Assembly (NCBI GenBank): GCA_934162535.1
Contig: CAKPJC010000003.1
Span: 1-64,000 of the forward strand
Reading direction: 5' to 3'
Source: an uncultured Clostridia bacterium
Lineage (GTDB): Bacteria > Bacillota > Clostridia > TANB77 > CAG-508
Length of the DNA: 64,000 nucleotides
The translations under genes were made by a program, and so were the position numbers. The notes beneath the pieces are model-generated. The model saw nothing but the letters and a program-made list of their open reading frames with translations, ran no database searches and was not told the origin of the DNA. Below are positions 53,801 through 61,299 of the stretch, piece after piece (position 1 is the stretch's first letter; each line of letters opens with the position of its first letter).

Positions 53801-54109
53801 TCCCACTAAAACTACTGCAACAACTACTGATAGAATTGCATAAAGTATTGACTTAGCCGTATCAATTGTTACTGCCGAATCTGTTCCCATTATTGCATGT
53901 TGTATAATACTTAAAAATGCATCACCTATCCCTAACAATAGGTCTACTACTGGTTCAAGTAATTTACCACCAGTCGCTGCTGCACTTCTTTTTGTCCCAA
54001 ATGAGATAGCATCCGATACTGTTGACATTCCAAAGTTAAAAATTACAAACAGTAAGCATAGTGAAACTATTAACTTAAATAAAAATGTTTTTTTCGTAAA
54101 AAACTTCAT
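50846..54109 (-). CDS. VirB6/TrbL-like polytopic T4SS channel protein
   Basis: The 1087-residue product has an N-terminal signal/TM helix and three more helices before residue 150. A large extracellular domain (about 150-430) follows, then a cluster of six or seven membrane helices (about 435-690) with MIKDWIVAICLIFVMQYIMIF and the AKRLLWTMFLTIIAPLVAVSYP motif of TrbL/VirB6. The tail of about 400 residues is cytosolic, rich in Q, N, A and G, and contains a perfect 31-residue tandem duplication (DNA 51638-51823). Start ATG with AAGGAGT. It forms the inner-membrane pore. Confidence 0.88.
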   Translation of the reverse strand: MKFFTKKTFLFKLIVSLCLLFVIFNFGMSTVSDAISFGTKRSAAATGGKLLEPVVDLLLGIGDAFLSIIQHAIMGTDSAVTIDTAKSILYAILSVVVAVVLVGLAVSSMGGILAAVAALKIVAGAVGLAKIAAGVAIFYVAYVGVAGKFLPETTLIPTYSISPEEIFRGEILLFDVNIFNPKELRVAVYEPSEKEEDAGTIQTEQNSQASKGQSSKIVPDSAAIYWSDRNDTGQRFTHSLTGGDITISNARIEDDQLEITYEDGTVTKYKKGTETETTEKKVKSFKFNGVTYIRNDSEREYVKEGTSPNSAEICPYLLKDSTGNVPISQSVSGNTITNTGGATVDDDSLFEPTAENPITMTAEEWRKLTTGEVDSNNNIASQAELEKYSNYKVKYYYYLKDGASDDVDNRIVTSANNSAMELKATVAKWYYTLRNLAVVSLMIVLLYIGIRILIASVASEKAKYKQMIKDWIVAICLIFVMQYIMIFANNFVDMIVGLFSNVAGQNLHTVSVDKPDEELVKGLKKVGLSDYVTSDGNLNVPTNLMGKVRMLAQEQSGTLLYIGYAMCFLVLVFYTAYFCFVYAKRLLWTMFLTIIAPLVAVSYPLDKIGDGKSQAFDLWLKEYIFNLVIQPFHLLIYIVFVSSAFDLAGNNVIYSLIVLGFMLPAEKFLRKMFGFDKTTTAGFIGSVAGAALAMKGVQKVEKFEKGKAAGGGDKVKFANNKALENRGANSGYDTDKLLGEIAGSPTIRSAQNPNTQGQPNATGSNNSSARGNNAFQQQHNDAYDDTFDAMFGTGSNNSSARGNNAFQQQHNDAYDDTFDAMFGTDGGGQPQIRMSPVDPATVTLPNGRKIPISDYEPRSFGKRMLTGAKRTGLKLADEKTWREGGKAVRGAAKIGGAIAGAGLGAAIGIATGDPSNILKYGAAGGYALSAGTGGISTRVGEAAMSDFETIGNGVAKAALGEEKADEMKKKLADAKFKNDKELRAKYAKELKIQDQATIDKAMDAANKFRKYGITDNDLIIKAMKVDGGNENNWADSERIIAAQFAEKAKDQKSYDTIIDKFRERVGTDKANSIGVILKGINKEDNIL
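51638..51823. repeat. 93-bp tandem duplication in virB6-like gene
   Basis: Units 51638-51730 and 51731-51823 differ at one synonymous base (GTGCTGAAC against GTGCCGAAC). The unit encodes 31 residues, beginning GSNNSSARGNNAFQQQHNDA and continuing to MFGT. An exact multiple of three keeps the frame. Confidence 0.95.
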
Positions 54110-54120
54110 TTTCTTACTCC

Positions 54121-56079
54121 TTAATACTCATTTCTTGTTCTAGCTTCCACCAGTTTGTTTAAGTTTGTCTCAACAAACTCAAATTCCTTTTGTGTTGGTG
54201 TAATTTTTAAAATAGCTGTTTCTTGTCCTACCTTAAATAATCCCTCACCAATTCCACATGTTACTAAGAAACTAGATTCTCCTTCGCTTAGTTTAAATAC
54301 CTCTTTTAAGTATTGTATTTCAGCTTTGTCTTGTGCTAAAAATAGTTTTGTATCTGAAGATGTAAGAACTGCTTGAGCTTCTGGTTTTTCATAAAAGTCT
54401 TGAAATCTTTGTGAAACAACTGCCAAAGATACATTTCTTTTTCTTGCTCTTCTGGCCATTGTATTCAAGAAATCAACTGCCTCTGGGTATGGTAATAACA
54501 TCCATGCCTCATCAACTATAACTCTTTTCTTTCTTGCCCTTCTTCTATCTTCACTATTTTTCTTTACGAATTTTTCCCATATCCATGTTAGAAGTATTTG
54601 TTGTGCAAGTGGTCTTGCGAATTTTTCCTCTAACTGTGATATATCAAGATTTATAAATGGTGCTCCTTCTAGTAATTCAAATGTAGATTGTCCATCAAAA
54701 TATGCCATTTGACCATTATACTCTCTTATGTATTGTTTCATTACTTTTAATAAATAACTGTAGTGAAATCTATAATCATCATTTTCATTATCTTTTGCTT
54801 TTTGTTGTATTCTTTTATACCAAGAACCTATTGTTGGCATTTTTTTCTTTTCCCTATATAGTTTATTTGTTTCATTAAATTTACTACTTGCCTCATATAA
54901 ACTATTTGGATCACTTGTTATTCCTCTTCCTGCATATTCTTCTGCAACTGCCTCTGCTATTATTTGTTTTGTCAATTCATTTACTTCTTGGCTCCTTGTA
55001 CTACCTCTTGCCATTGTAACTAGTGATTGTGTTACATCTTCAACTTTGTTTTCAATATTTAGTACCGCTCTTTCTCTTCCTGTTATTTCATCTTTTGCAA
55101 CTTCTGTTTCTATATCAAATAAGTTTATAACTGTTTTTGATGTTGGACTAAGTACAACATTTATTCCTCCAAGTGATTCTGCTACAACTGTGTATTCACC
55201 TTCTGCATCTAGTGCTAAACTTTCAATTCCCATTAATAATGATGATCTACTTATTAATGTTTTCATTGTTACTGATTTACCAGCACCTGATTTTGCGAAT
55301 ATAACCATATTATAATTAGTTAATGAACTATGGAAATTATCAAATAATATTGGGGTTCCTGTTTGCTTGTTAAATCCCAATGGTATTCCTGTTGAGTGGC
55401 TTACTTCAGATGTTGTAAATGGGAATACTGTTGACATTGACCTCCTGTCAAATGTATGCTCTTTTTTTATTTTGTTTTCCATTAATGGTAAATTTGATTT
55501 AAATGCTTCTTCTTGCATTGCCCATGCTGTTTTTATTCCTACAAGTGATTTAGACATTTCTGTTGATAATAGTTTTGTTAATCTGTCTAAGTCCTCTAAA
55601 TTATATGTAAATATTGTTGCTATAACAGATGCTTCATATAATTTGTTAAATCCTGCTGCTATTTCATCTCTTAATTGTTCTGCTTCATATCTTTTTTGTG
55701 CCAAATTACTTTCTCTATTTATATTTCCTTTATCTGCTGCAACAATTCTTTCTGTTTCTAGTTCATTTATTATTCTATTTAATTCGTTTTGTGATTTTGC
55801 TTCTTGTATTGGGTTTATATATATTGATGTATTTATATCTCCGAAAAAATATAGATCTCTAAATAATTCTGGAAATGTACACATTCTTGGCAATGTTGAT
55901 ACAAAGAAGCTTCTTGCATATTTTTTAACATTTGAGATTATCTCCAAATGATCTATATTGCTTGCATCAATTCCTGATGGTGCAATTAATTCCTTTATGC
56001 TTTGTTTTTTGAATAAACTTGCTTGATTTCCATTATACTGTTGTAGATTTCTTTTTTCTTCCTCTTGTTTTCTTGCCAT
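54121..56079 (-). CDS. VirB4-type T4SS ATPase
   Basis: Start at MARKQEEEKRNLQQY (56079), 8 nt after AAGGAGG; 11 upstream in-frame codons lie before that site. The 652-residue product has the VirB4/TraC N-terminal fold (SFFVSTLPRMCTFPELFRDLYFFGDI), Walker A FAKSGAGKSVTMKTL (about 276-290) and Walker B VIVDEAWMLLPYPEAVDFL. VVSQRFQDFYEKPEAQAVL is the conserved Gln/Arg motif. It powers pilus or channel assembly. It overlaps the preceding gene by 47 nt. Confidence 0.92.
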   Translation of the reverse strand: MARKQEEEKRNLQQYNGNQASLFKKQSIKELIAPSGIDASNIDHLEIISNVKKYARSFFVSTLPRMCTFPELFRDLYFFGDINTSIYINPIQEAKSQNELNRIINELETERIVAADKGNINRESNLAQKRYEAEQLRDEIAAGFNKLYEASVIATIFTYNLEDLDRLTKLLSTEMSKSLVGIKTAWAMQEEAFKSNLPLMENKIKKEHTFDRRSMSTVFPFTTSEVSHSTGIPLGFNKQTGTPILFDNFHSSLTNYNMVIFAKSGAGKSVTMKTLISRSSLLMGIESLALDAEGEYTVVAESLGGINVVLSPTSKTVINLFDIETEVAKDEITGRERAVLNIENKVEDVTQSLVTMARGSTRSQEVNELTKQIIAEAVAEEYAGRGITSDPNSLYEASSKFNETNKLYREKKKMPTIGSWYKRIQQKAKDNENDDYRFHYSYLLKVMKQYIREYNGQMAYFDGQSTFELLEGAPFINLDISQLEEKFARPLAQQILLTWIWEKFVKKNSEDRRRARKKRVIVDEAWMLLPYPEAVDFLNTMARRARKRNVSLAVVSQRFQDFYEKPEAQAVLTSSDTKLFLAQDKAEIQYLKEVFKLSEGESSFLVTCGIGEGLFKVGQETAILKITPTQKEFEFVETNLNKLVEARTRNEY

Positions 56080-57253
56080 CTGTCTTTCCTCCTTCTTTAG
56101 TTTCTTCCTCAATCTTCTCTATTGCAATGTTTTTCACATCTTCACCAATGTATTGTTCATTTTCTTCTAATATTAGTTTTGCCATTTCATCTATGATGTC
56201 ATCTATATTTTCTTCTTTTTCTTCAAGTTGTTGTTGTATTTGTGTTTTTGCTTCATTAACTTTTTGAACTGCTTTTTCCATTGCTTTTTGTTCGATCATT
56301 TTGTCTAGTTGTTTCATCTTCTTTTCATATACATCTGGTGCTGTTGAATACAATTCATTAAATCCTGCTTTTAATGCCTTATCTAATCCAAATGTTTCTG
56401 CTTCATCTCTGTTGTATGCCATATACATTAGTTCTACTAATTCATTTGTTCTTAATATTTTTCCTCTAACTCCACTTGGTGAAATTGATGATATTATTGA
56501 TTGACATCTTGTATATAATTCTGAAAATGCTATATTTTTTAGCTCTTCTTTATCTAATTTGTCATTTCCTGCTTCTGCTGAGTAGTATGGTACAATTATG
56601 TAATATGTTTTGTTTAATATATTCCTATTTAAACTCATTCTTTCTGTGTCTTGTATTATTGAGCTTCCATATTCCCTCAGATTTGCTTGTCTTGTTAACT
56701 CAAAATATGCTTTTTGTAACTGCTCATTTGTATATGCTCCTGATTCTACCATTTGATTATATCTCATTTCCATATTACGATATTTGTCATCTATTTCTTT
56801 TAATCTTTCTTTATATACATTTAAACTACTTTCAAGGTTTATTGCTCTTGTTTGTATATACATTTGGATTGGGAATCTCAATGTGTTTAGAAATTGTACA
56901 AAACTTTCTTCAACACTGTTTTTCTCTACCTCTGACATCAAATCATAATTTACGCCTTGACAACCAACTACCATTAAATATCTACTTTCATTTCTTTGAA
57001 CTATCATGTTATCTTCTATGTTGTCAAATTCCATGAATTTGAATATTGATTGTTTGCTTTGCGCTAAGTTAGCATTTTCCTTCATACTAGAATTTTCTTT
57101 TCCTTTGCTTTTAGACATTCCTTGGTTATTTCCTCTTTTTTCTTTTATCTTTATATGTACCAAAAAACATACTAAAGCAACTATTGCAATTAAAATTGGT
57201 ATTAATATATACGCTAATAGTTGTACTACCTGTGTTTTTGTTTGACTATCCAT
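56033..57253 (-). CDS. VirB4 N-terminal-like membrane protein (T4SS)
   Basis: The 406-residue product has one membrane helix (residues 9-31). A domain like the N-terminal part of VirB4/TraC (KFMEFDNIEDNMIVQRNESRYLMVVGCQGVNYDLMSEVEKNSVEESFVQFLNTLRFPIQMYIQTR) follows, then a coiled coil and a basic tail. There is no Walker motif. It ends inside the VirB4 gene and starts inside prgI (8-nt overlap), so the three are translationally coupled. Together with the 54121 gene it gives a split VirB4-type pair. Confidence 0.85.
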   Translation of the reverse strand: MDSQTKTQVVQLLAYILIPILIAIVALVCFLVHIKIKEKRGNNQGMSKSKGKENSSMKENANLAQSKQSIFKFMEFDNIEDNMIVQRNESRYLMVVGCQGVNYDLMSEVEKNSVEESFVQFLNTLRFPIQMYIQTRAINLESSLNVYKERLKEIDDKYRNMEMRYNQMVESGAYTNEQLQKAYFELTRQANLREYGSSIIQDTERMSLNRNILNKTYYIIVPYYSAEAGNDKLDKEELKNIAFSELYTRCQSIISSISPSGVRGKILRTNELVELMYMAYNRDEAETFGLDKALKAGFNELYSTAPDVYEKKMKQLDKMIEQKAMEKAVQKVNEAKTQIQQQLEEKEENIDDIIDEMAKLILEENEQYIGEDVKNIAIEKIEEETKEGGKTDGKKTRGRKKKSTTV

Positions 57254-57596
57254 TTATATCTTCCTCCTTTGTATAAACATATATTCTTTTTTTATTTCTT
57301 TTGAAATTTATGTATCTCTTTATTATATCATCTATATTTTCTCCACCCGTTTTTCTTGTTATTTCAAAACTATCTGTATCTGGCATTTTGAACATTCCTA
57401 TTACATATCCTATTAATGCAAATATTACTGTTATTACCATTCCAACTAGTTTAAATCCAATAATACTAAATATTAAATAAAATATTAATCCTAAAGCACC
57501 TCCTATTGCTGTTGTTATTAATGATTTGGTTGAAAATATAAATAGTATTCTTCCTTCTCCTTTGACATTTCTTGGTACATTATATGTTCCCATCAT
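57246..57596 (-). CDS. PrgI/VirB3-family T4SS protein
   Basis: The 116-residue product has YNVPRNVKGEGRILFIFSTKSLITTAIGG, two membrane helices (about residues 28-66) and the PrgI C-terminal FKMPDTDSFEITRKTGGENIDDIIKRYINFKRNKKRIYVY. The first of two ATG codons follows AAGGAGGAA. VirB3-like proteins partner VirB4. Confidence 0.9.
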   Translation of the reverse strand: MMGTYNVPRNVKGEGRILFIFSTKSLITTAIGGALGLIFYLIFSIIGFKLVGMVITVIFALIGYVIGMFKMPDTDSFEITRKTGGENIDDIIKRYINFKRNKKRIYVYTKEEDING

Positions 57597-57642
57597 TTCC
57601 TCCTTGGTTTGTATAATATAATTATTCTATTATATTATAACA

Positions 57643-57680
57643 AAAAAAATCGATAAATGGAAGTATTTATCGATTTTTTT
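57643..57680 (-). terminator. Attenuator-like terminator between pilin and prgI genes
   Basis: Sixteen-bp arms AAAAAAATCGATAAAT / ATTTATCGATTTTTTT with a 6-nt loop, directly after the first VirB2-like gene in gene order. It would leave the three upstream pilin genes more abundant than the channel genes. Confidence 0.75.
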
Positions 57681-57699
57681 ATTATTATTTTTATTGAAA

Positions 57700-58083
57700 T
57701 TAATTTCCAATGTTTTGTATTAATGTGAATATACCTTTTGTTAATGTTGGTGCTGCAATAACAACTATTGCACCTACAACAAATGGTATCATTGTCTTCT
57801 TGTATTCTGCTTTTTCTTCTAAGCTTCCCATCATGTATTTTAAGCCTAATACAACTAATATTATTGCACCTACTACAATTCCTACAATTTGTAGTATATT
57901 TAAAATATTACCTCCAAGATTTGTAATTTGATTTGTATTGGCATTACCTGATGAATTTTCCATTTTACCTACAACATCATTTGGATCTAATTTAGAAGCT
58001 GCAAATACAACGTTTGAACACATTGCTATTACAATTAGTAGTGTAGCTATAAATGTTAATATTTTCATTGTTTTAGTTGACAT
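57700..58083 (-). CDS. VirB2/TrbC-like T4SS subunit, paralogue A
   Basis: The 127-residue product has a signal peptide (residues 9-29, ending VFAAS) and two membrane helices. It shares LGLKYMMGSLEEKAEYKKTMIPFVVGAIVV with the next two genes, the (I/L)GxKxMxGSxEEKAxYKKxxIPYxVG core of VirB2-like pilins in Firmicutes. Third of three tandem copies. Confidence 0.88.
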   Translation of the reverse strand: MSTKTMKILTFIATLLIVIAMCSNVVFAASKLDPNDVVGKMENSSGNANTNQITNLGGNILNILQIVGIVVGAIILVVLGLKYMMGSLEEKAEYKKTMIPFVVGAIVVIAAPTLTKGIFTLIQNIGN

Positions 58084-58152
58084 GTTTATTCCTCCTTTAT
58101 TTTTTATTTATTTATTGCAAAATCTGGTTTTCCAGAATTTAAATAACTATTT

Positions 58153-58557
58153 TTATGATAATGTTTTTAATGTATTAACCATAAATCTCCATATTCCAAA
58201 TGCTCCAAATATTATTATGCATCCAACTAAATACACAATAAGAGCTTCTTTTATTTTTGCCTGTTCTTCTATACTTCCTGTTATAAATTTAATTCCAAGT
58301 ACTGCTCCAATTAATACTGCTAGTACAATTCCTAACATTAAGAATATATTATACATTTTACTAATATTCTCTTGTACATAGTTTTGATCCATTGCAGGAT
58401 TATTGTTTTCTTCATTCTTTGCATCATTTATAAAATTTTTCCCCGTGTCTATTATTTCCCCCCAAAAGCCTTCTGCTTGACATGTTGTAACAAATACTGG
58501 TTGTACTAAAAACATTATGATTATTATTTTTATTATTATTTGGGAAATTTTTTTCAT
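58153..58557 (-). CDS. VirB2/TrbC-like T4SS subunit, paralogue B
   Basis: The 134-residue product has a signal peptide (residues 5-27, to CQA), a charged region and two helices with VLGIKFITGSIEEQAKIKEALIVYLVGCIIIF. The EQAK version diverges most from the other two copies. ATG follows a GGTAGGGA-type site. Confidence 0.85.
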   Translation of the reverse strand: MKKISQIIIKIIIIMFLVQPVFVTTCQAEGFWGEIIDTGKNFINDAKNEENNNPAMDQNYVQENISKMYNIFLMLGIVLAVLIGAVLGIKFITGSIEEQAKIKEALIVYLVGCIIIFGAFGIWRFMVNTLKTLS

Positions 58558-58578
58558 TTCTATCCCTACCTTTTTCGC

Positions 58579-58968
58579 TTATATATTCATATCTAATACA
58601 TTTGTGGTAAATATATATATTATATTTGGTAGTGTTGTTGCAAGTACTAACATAAATATTCCTACTATATATGGTATAAAGTCCTTTTTATATGTTGCTT
58701 TTTCTTCAACACTTCCTAACATGAATTTGATTCCTAATCCTGTTGCCACTAACACTCCTGTTACAATTCCAATTCCATTTATTATTCCTAATACTTTTCC
58801 TGCTTTCTCAGCAAATGCATCATCACGTACTAGTGTAGGTGCCCATGTATCTGCATTTTCAAATGGATCCTCTATTTTGGCTTCACATACTCCTATGTTA
58901 AATATTTGAAAAATTATAAATGTGAATAAAAATAGTTTTAGTATATTTTTAAAATTATTTTTTACCAT
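58579..58968 (-). CDS. VirB2/TrbC-like T4SS subunit, paralogue C
   Basis: The 129-residue product is the first gene of the operon. It has a signal peptide (residues 8-28, to CEA) and a helix with ATGLGIKFMLGSVEEKATYKKDFIPYIVGIFMLV. ATG after GAGGTAGGTGATAAA. Three copies in tandem suggest a mixed or variant pilus. Confidence 0.88.
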   Translation of the reverse strand: MVKNNFKNILKLFLFTFIIFQIFNIGVCEAKIEDPFENADTWAPTLVRDDAFAEKAGKVLGIINGIGIVTGVLVATGLGIKFMLGSVEEKATYKKDFIPYIVGIFMLVLATTLPNIIYIFTTNVLDMNI

Positions 58969-59009
58969 TTTATCACCTACCTCTACAGTTTGCGTACTAG
59001 TCTATACTA

Positions 59010-59038
59010 ATTATATACTATTTACCAGCTTCTTGCAA
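59010..59038 (-). promoter_or_regulatory. T4SS operon promoter P1
   Basis: TTGCAA (59038-59033), 17-nt spacer and TATAAT (59015-59010) on the minus strand, 42 bp from the first ATG. Confidence 0.7.
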
Positions 59039-59072
59039 GTTTTTTTTGCATTTTTTACTCAAATATGGTGAT

Positions 59073-59101
59073 ATTATAACAAATTTCGTATTTTATTTCA
59101 A
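59073..59101 (-). promoter_or_regulatory. T4SS operon promoter P2
   Basis: TTGAAA (59101-59096), 17-nt spacer and TATAAT (59078-59073) on the minus strand. Confidence 0.65.
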
Positions 59102-59114
59102 TATTTTTTTTTCA

Positions 59115-59126
59115 TTTTCGACAAAA
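59115..59126 (-). promoter_or_regulatory. Spo0A-box-like site upstream of P2
   Basis: TTTTCGACAAAA on the plus strand reads TTTTGTCGAAAA on the minus strand, containing the 0A-box core TGTCGAA. It ends 13 bp before the P2 -35, near position -53 from a predicted start. Confidence 0.4.
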
Positions 59127-59160
59127 AAAGTAGTGTGAATTTCTTACACACTACTTTTTT
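59124..59160. terminator. Terminator between tRNA-Ser(GCT) and the T4SS operon
   Basis: AAAAAAGTAGTGTG / CACACTACTTTTTT arms with a 9-nt loop; it works for the leftward tRNA transcript and abuts the 0A-like site. Confidence 0.75.
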
Positions 59161-59249
59161 GGCGGAGATGAAAGGGTTCGAACCTTCGCGCCCATTTCTG
59201 GACCTAACTGTTTAGCAAACAGTCCCCTTCACCACTTGGGTACATCTCC
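59160..59249 (-). tRNA. tRNA-Ser (anticodon GCT)
   Basis: Acceptor GGAGATG/CATCTCC, discriminator G and encoded CCA. Anticodon arm ACTGT-TTGCTAA-ACAGT, long class II variable arm, T arm with GGTTCGAACCC. Confidence 0.93.
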
Positions 59250-59296
59250 ATTATTATAATAAAAGTTAGATATTGATTTTATATCTAACTTTTTAT

Positions 59297-59388
<92 letters not shown>

Positions 59389-59395
59389 AAATCTT

Positions 59396-59430
59396 GCGAC
59401 AGTAATAATATTAGCACATTTTACTGTCGC
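59396..59430. repeat. 10-bp inverted repeat between tRNA-Ser(TGA) and parB
   Basis: GCGACAGTAA / TTACTGTCGC, perfect arms with a 15-nt loop. There is no T-run on the minus strand, so it may be a weak terminator for parB or a tRNA-processing structure. Confidence 0.5.
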
Positions 59431-59453
59431 TTGTCAATACTTTTTTTGAAATT

Positions 59454-60308
59454 TTATTTAATAAGATTTAACATCCTTTCTAAATCTTCATTATTGTTAT
59501 ATTCTATTATTATTTTTCCTTTTCTTTTTCCTTGGTCTAATTTTACTTTTGTTCCAAAAAATCCTTGAAATTTATCTTCTATATCATCATAAAGATATTT
59601 ATATCTTGGATCTAATTTTTTTTCTTTTTTGGTTGTCCTATTTTTGCTTTCTGCTTGTCTAACAGATTCTCCTCTTTCTATCATTCTAATTGCAACTTCA
59701 TATTGTCTTTTTTGATCTGTAATTCCTGCAAGTGCTTTGCAATGTCCTTCTGTTAGTTTACCCTGTTTTACTAATTCTAATACATCTGGTGCTAAATATA
59801 GTATTCTTACAGTATTTGAAACACTACTTCTACTCTTTCCTATTTTTTTTGATACTTCTTCTTGTGTCATTCCATACTTATCCATTAGATGTCTTATTCC
59901 TACTGCCTTTTCATATGGATTCAAGTCTTCTCTTTGGATGTTTTCAATTAATGCTATTTCTTTATTTGTTTGTTCATCACTGTCTCTTATTATTGCCGGT
60001 ATTTCCTCAAGTCCCGCAAGCTTTGCAGCTCTCCATCTTCTTTCTCCTGCAATTATACTATAATATCCATCTTCTTGTGATACAACTATTGGTTGTATTA
60101 CTCCATATGTTTTTATTGAATCCGCCAATTCTTCAAGTGATTCTTGATTGAATACTTTTCTTGGTTGATCTCTATTTGGTTCAACTTCTGTTATTTTTAA
60201 TGTTCTTAAATTACCTTTTTCTTCAACTTCAACTTCCTGTTCTTCAATTATAGGATTTGCTCCAAATAATGCGTCTAATCCCTTTCCTAATCCTGTCATT
60301 TTTGCCAT
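59454..60308 (-). CDS. parB: Chromosome-partitioning protein ParB
   Basis: The 284-residue CTP-dependent clamp has LGKGLDALFG, PNRDQPRKVFNQESLEELADSIKTYGVIQPIVV and the CTP/clamp motif YSIIAGERRWRAAKLAGL. The helix-turn-helix is MTQEEVSKKIGKSRSSVSNTVRIL, and the C-terminal dimerisation tail is short. It binds parS near the origin. It follows parA by 20 bp. No parS site was found in the window by eye. Confidence 0.95.
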   Translation of the reverse strand: MAKMTGLGKGLDALFGANPIIEEQEVEVEEKGNLRTLKITEVEPNRDQPRKVFNQESLEELADSIKTYGVIQPIVVSQEDGYYSIIAGERRWRAAKLAGLEEIPAIIRDSDEQTNKEIALIENIQREDLNPYEKAVGIRHLMDKYGMTQEEVSKKIGKSRSSVSNTVRILYLAPDVLELVKQGKLTEGHCKALAGITDQKRQYEVAIRMIERGESVRQAESKNRTTKKEKKLDPRYKYLYDDIEDKFQGFFGTKVKLDQGKRKGKIIIEYNNNEDLERMLNLIK

Positions 60309-60328
60309 AGTAATCTCCCCTTCTCAAT

Positions 60329-61090
60329 TTATCCATTATTTTTTAATAATTCTTTTGTAAATTTTTCGTATGCTTTTGCTCCTTTTGACCTTGGGTCATA
60401 TAATGATATTGGCATTCCATAACTTGGCGCTTCACTAAGCCTTACATTTCTAGGTATTACTGTTTTGTATACTTTATCTTCAAAGTATTTTTTTACTTCT
60501 TTCACAACTTGATTTGATAGATTTGTTCTAGCATCATACATTGTCAATAAAGCTCCTTCTATCTCAAGGTTTTTATTCAAATGTTTTTTGACCAAATTAA
60601 CTGTGTTTAACAATTGTCCTAATCCTTCTAATGCAAAATATTCACATTGCACTGGTATTAACACACTATCTGATGCTGTAAAAGCATTTAGTGTTATTAG
60701 TCCTAATGATGGAGGACAGTCTATTAATATGTAATCATATCTATCTTTTATTACATCTAGCTTCGTTTTTAGTCTTTGCTCTCTTGACATCATAGAAACA
60801 AGCTCTACTTCGGCTCCTGCCAAACTTATGTTCGATGGACATACGCTTAGATTTTTTATTGTTGTTTCTTGAATTGTTTCATCAAACGCTGTGTCCCCAA
60901 CTAATATATCATATACTGATAATTCTAATTCCTTTGTAATTCCCAATCCACTTGTTGCATTTCCTTGTGGATCAGTGTCTATTAAAAGTACTTTTTTCCC
61001 TTTTTTAGCTAGTAAAGTACTCAAATTTACTGTTGTTGTTGTTTTTCCAACTCCACCTTTTTGGTTTGCTACTGATATTACTTTTCCCAT
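60329..61090 (-). CDS. parA: Chromosome-partitioning ATPase ParA/Soj
   Basis: Start at MGKVISVANQKGGVGKTTTTVNL (61090), 5 nt after GAGGAGG; a nine-codon in-frame extension lacks a better site. The 253-residue product has the deviant Walker A KGGVGKTT, Walker A' DTDPQGNATSGLG and Walker B YILIDCPPSLGLIT. With ParB it organises origin segregation and controls DnaA. Confidence 0.95.
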   Translation of the reverse strand: MGKVISVANQKGGVGKTTTTVNLSTLLAKKGKKVLLIDTDPQGNATSGLGITKELELSVYDILVGDTAFDETIQETTIKNLSVCPSNISLAGAEVELVSMMSREQRLKTKLDVIKDRYDYILIDCPPSLGLITLNAFTASDSVLIPVQCEYFALEGLGQLLNTVNLVKKHLNKNLEIEGALLTMYDARTNLSNQVVKEVKKYFEDKVYKTVIPRNVRLSEAPSYGMPISLYDPRSKGAKAYEKFTKELLKNNG

Positions 61091-61266
61091 GTTTTCCTCC
61101 TCATTACAAATTTCCATATAATAATATATAATATTTATTAATATGTCAATGGAATTTTTAAATTTTAATTTATTTTTTGAAGTATAATTTAGAATACCTT
61201 TCTATGATTTGCTCTTATCCAATTTGTTTTTTATCATAACTATAAGTAAATAGAAAGAGTAAAAAA

Positions 61267-61294
61267 ATTACCCCACTTTGTTTCGTGGAGCAAT
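61267..61294 (-). terminator. Terminator 3' of rsmG
   Basis: ATTGCTCCAC / GTGGGGTAAT arms (with G-U pairs) and TTTTTTT on the minus strand, just after the rsmG stop. Confidence 0.75.
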
Positions 61295-61299
61295 CCTTT

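Noticed and set aside
44919..58968. T4SS as part of a conjugative element (ICE)
   Set aside because: No relaxase, integrase or att-like boundary flanks the operon, and it is embedded next to origin-type housekeeping genes; outside sequence could still change this.
61118..61266. parS site near parA/parB
   Set aside because: No TGTTTCACGTGAAACA-like palindrome seen; the GTTTCGTGGAG in the rsmG terminator is only partly similar.
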